DNA of 64,000 nucleotides from Leptotrichia hofstadii (GTDB lineage Bacteria > Fusobacteriota > Fusobacteriia > Fusobacteriales > Leptotrichiaceae): assembly GCF_007990525.1 (NCBI RefSeq), contig NZ_AP019823.1:620001-684000 (forward strand). The letters run 5' to 3'. Every line of letters starts with the position of its first letter. The stretch's first letter is position 1. The position numbers and the translations under genes are program-made. Shown here one piece after another: positions 61,675 to 64,000 of this stretch. Below the pieces are notes generated by a model. It saw nothing but the letters and a program-made list of their open reading frames with translations, had not been told where the DNA came from and did not search any database.

Positions 61675-62607
61675 ATGTCTAATAATGAAATTTTAAAGAA
61701 AAATAATGAAAAAGCAGAAAATTTTGATGAAATTAAGAAAAGTGACAAACCGACTGGAATTGGTGTTATTGTGAGGGAGATTTTGAAAGATAAATTGGCA
61801 CTTGCTTCGCTTATTATTCTTGTAATTCTTTTTGGAATAATTTTTGTCGGATCGCTTTTTGCAAATCAGGAGGAAATTATGAAAATAAGCCTTCTGGATA
61901 AATATGCCATTCCTATGAAAGAGGGATTTTGGCTAGGTTCTGATTCTGGAGGGCGTTCAATACTGGGTCAGCTGATACTAGGTGCTAGAAACTCGATTAT
62001 TATTGGTTTCACAATAACGATTTTAACATCAGGAATTGGGATATTTTTTGGTTTGATTGCAGGATATTATGGAAAATGGGTGGATAATGTAATTATGAGA
62101 GTTATCGATTTTATTACGATTTTGCCTACACTTATGATCATTATTGTGTTTGTTACTATTGTTCCAAAGTACACTATAGCAACTTTTGTGCTGATAATGA
62201 GTGCATTTTACTGGGTTGGAGCAGCAAGGCTGATTAGAAGTAAGGCACTTGCTGAAAGTCAGAAAGATTATATTTTGGCTTCAAAGACTATGGGGACAAA
62301 GGATTTTACGATAATTTTCAGGGAGATACTGCCTAACTTGAGTTCAATTATAATTGTGGAATTGACATTAGGATTTGCTGGAAATATTGGAATTGAAACA
62401 GGGCTTAGTTTTCTTGGCTTTGGATTGCCGCTTTCTACTCCGAGCCTTGGGACTTTGGTTGGTTATGCAGCAGATCCGGAAGTATTGTCAACAAAATTAT
62501 GGATTTGGCTTCCAGCATCAATATTGATTTTAATTATGATGCTTTGTATTAATTATGTTGGACAAGCTTTAAACAGGGCAGCTGACGCAAAACAGAGAAG
62601 AGGATAA
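61675..62607 (+). CDS. oppC: Oligopeptide ABC transporter permease OppC (310 aa)
   Basis: Second permease. A polar N terminus leads to VREILKDKLALASLIILVILFGIIF, then WLGSDSGGRSILGQLILGARNSIIIG (the conserved GTDxxGRD-like loop, here GSDSGGRS), the EAA loop DYILASKTMGTKDFTIIFREILPNL and SFLGFGLPLSTPSLGTL. ATG follows TAGGTGGTG. Confidence 0.95.
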   Translation: MSNNEILKKNNEKAENFDEIKKSDKPTGIGVIVREILKDKLALASLIILVILFGIIFVGSLFANQEEIMKISLLDKYAIPMKEGFWLGSDSGGRSILGQLILGARNSIIIGFTITILTSGIGIFFGLIAGYYGKWVDNVIMRVIDFITILPTLMIIIVFVTIVPKYTIATFVLIMSAFYWVGAARLIRSKALAESQKDYILASKTMGTKDFTIIFREILPNLSSIIIVELTLGFAGNIGIETGLSFLGFGLPLSTPSLGTLVGYAADPEVLSTKLWIWLPASILILIMMLCINYVGQALNRAADAKQRRG

Positions 62608-62626
62608 AATAAAAAAGGAGAACAGT

Positions 62627-64000
62627 ATGAAAAAATGGAAATTATTAATCACGCTTCTTGTATTGATATTCGTAGTTTCGTGCAATCCTGGTAAAAAGAG
62701 AAGTGAAATGCCAGGTGCAAAATTAAATTTATCACTATTTCCAGAAAAAACATCAAACAATGAGCCTGCAGTGCAAGGCGGAACTTTGCAAGTGGCGATA
62801 GTAAAGGATGATCCATTGGTTGGAGTCTTTAATGAGACATTCTATTCAGATGGCTATGATGGCGATATTATCTCAATGTTTTTAAGCTCGGGTATATTTG
62901 AAGTGGATGAAAATTTTGAAATAACAGACAAAGGGCCTGCCATTCTTACAGTTGATGCAAAAAATAAAAAAGCTACAATAAAAATAAAAGACGGCATAAA
63001 ATGGTCTGACGGACATCCTCTAACTGCTGATGACATTATTTTCCCCTATGAAATTGTAGGACATAAAGATTATACAGGGGTGCGGTATACTGAAGAAAGT
63101 CAAAAGATTGTTGGAATGAAGGAATATCACGATGGGAAAGCCCCAAATATTTCAGGTATAAAAAAAATAGATGATAAAACAGTGGAAATTTCATTTTTGC
63201 AGCTGGGACAAAGCATTTATACAGTTGCAAACGGACTGGTTGGAAATGCACTACCAAAACACTATTTGAAAGGAATTCCAATAAAAGAATTGATTTCATC
63301 GGATAAAATTAGAATGAAACCAGTAACATTGGGACCATATAATTTAACAAAAGTTTCACGTGGAGAAAGTTTAGAATTTACAGCCAATCCTTATTATTAC
63401 AAAGGAAAGCCGAAAATTGAAAAGGCAATAGTGCAAGTAGTAAATTCACAATCTATAGTGGCGGCATTAAAAGCTGGGAAATATGATTTTGTAATGAGCA
63501 TGCCTGATTCTCTTTACAATAATTATAAAGATTTTAAAAATATAGAAACATTAGGACAGCAGGATTTGTATTATTCGTATTTGGCCTTTAAATTGGGGCA
63601 TTATGACAAGGCTAAAGGTGAAAATGTGACAGATCCGAATGCCAAGATGTCGGATTTAAGATTACGTCAAGCTCTTGTGCATGCCATAAATGTTGAGGAA
63701 ATAGCACAGGCATTTTATTTTGGGTTAAGGCAGCAAGCAACTTCATCAATTCCTCCTGTTTTCAAGAAATATTTTCCAAAGGACCTGCAAGGTTATCCAT
63801 ACAATCCTGAAAAAGCAAAGCAATTACTGGATGAAGCAGGATACAAGGATGTAAATGGCGATGGAATCCGTGAAGATAAAAATGGAAAGCCTTTTGAAAT
63901 AAAGATGGCATTTATGGCAGGAGGCGATGTGGCAGAACCGCTTGCTCAAAACTACATTCAAAGCTGGAAAAAAATAGGGATAAAAGCAGTTCTTACATCA
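62627..64000 (+). CDS. oppA: Oligopeptide-binding lipoprotein OppA, 3'-truncated by the window edge (458 codons visible)
   Basis: The solute-binding protein that captures peptides for OppBCDF. ATG follows AAAGGAG by 6 nt. The signal MKKWKLLITLLVLIFVVSC has a lipobox ending at Cys19. SBP_bac_5 landmarks: GGTLQVAI at the start of the mature domain, IKDGIKWSDGHPLTADDI (the conserved l+dG.kWsDG.plta.D motif), VEISF, and later SDLRLRQALVHAINVEEIAQ with PYNPEKAKQLLDEAGY. The frame stays open to the last base, so the C-terminal part lies outside. Confidence 0.95.
   Translation, partial: MKKWKLLITLLVLIFVVSCNPGKKRSEMPGAKLNLSLFPEKTSNNEPAVQGGTLQVAIVKDDPLVGVFNETFYSDGYDGDIISMFLSSGIFEVDENFEITDKGPAILTVDAKNKKATIKIKDGIKWSDGHPLTADDIIFPYEIVGHKDYTGVRYTEESQKIVGMKEYHDGKAPNISGIKKIDDKTVEISFLQLGQSIYTVANGLVGNALPKHYLKGIPIKELISSDKIRMKPVTLGPYNLTKVSRGESLEFTANPYYYKGKPKIEKAIVQVVNSQSIVAALKAGKYDFVMSMPDSLYNNYKDFKNIETLGQQDLYYSYLAFKLGHYDKAKGENVTDPNAKMSDLRLRQALVHAINVEEIAQAFYFGLRQQATSSIPPVFKKYFPKDLQGYPYNPEKAKQLLDEAGYKDVNGDGIREDKNGKPFEIKMAFMAGGDVAEPLAQNYIQSWKKIGIKAVLTS

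Overview
The window is about 64 kb of very AT-rich DNA from a fusobacterium, most probably Leptotrichia or a close relative. Three things suggest this. A giant autotransporter carries the N-terminal coiled-coil module typical of fusobacterial autotransporters. A double-membrane export set is present (type Va autotransporter, Tat, SecG, lipoproteins). The metabolism is fermentative (butanediol and lactaldehyde/propanediol dehydrogenases, glycerol kinase, peptide uptake). The genus assignment is inference. I see no prophage, insertion sequence or CRISPR array.

Layout. 1-1.5 kb: end of phosphoglycerate mutase gpmI. 2-12.9 kb: one 3631-residue autotransporter behind a leader of nearly 400 nt. 13.2-19.7 kb: a same-strand run of a DUF4132 protein, a small anchored Gln/Pro-rich protein, an ApbE-like flavin transferase and a ClC channel/antiporter. 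19.8-21.7 kb: divergent glpK and a SemiSWEET sugar transporter. 21.8-28.5 kb: cbiE, rsmD, xseB, ispA, pgeF, cbiB and small exported proteins. 28.6-36.5 kb, minus strand: butanediol dehydrogenase, a YueI-like protein with murA, nadK-recN-xer and a small secreted protein. 36.8-41.7 kb: efeO-efeB-efeU-tatC-tatA, an iron-uptake set carrying its own Tat translocase. 42-44 kb: tpiA-secG, a small membrane protein and three tRNAs (Ser, Ser, Arg). 44.4-50.4 kb: an AddB/AddA-type helicase-nuclease pair. 50.5-57.9 kb: ppaC, a cyclophilin, a methyltransferase, an AtpZ/AtpI-like pair, fucO, trmN6 and yebC. 58.1-64 kb: an oligopeptide ABC transporter, oppD-F-B-C-A, with oppA cut by the window edge.

Signals. 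Many promoters match a sigma-70 consensus (TTGnnn, 16-18 nt, TATAAT), and hairpin-plus-T-run terminators close most transcription units. Several promoters carry short palindromes that could be operators.

The most unusual feature lies in the gaps. Four intergenic elements (24.2, 55.7, 59.15 and 59.5 kb) share an architecture: copy-specific complementary arms around a conserved mirror-like core (TTTGAG ... CGAGTTT), then, in three copies, a conserved TAGAC/AGCC/AGG tract, then a hairpin whose stem differs in every copy while its loop keeps GGCGA or a near variant. In three copies the arm mismatches become G-U pairs on the same strand of the element. This suggests a folded RNA family, or a mobile repeat that is transcribed. 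I regard it as the best candidate here for something undescribed.
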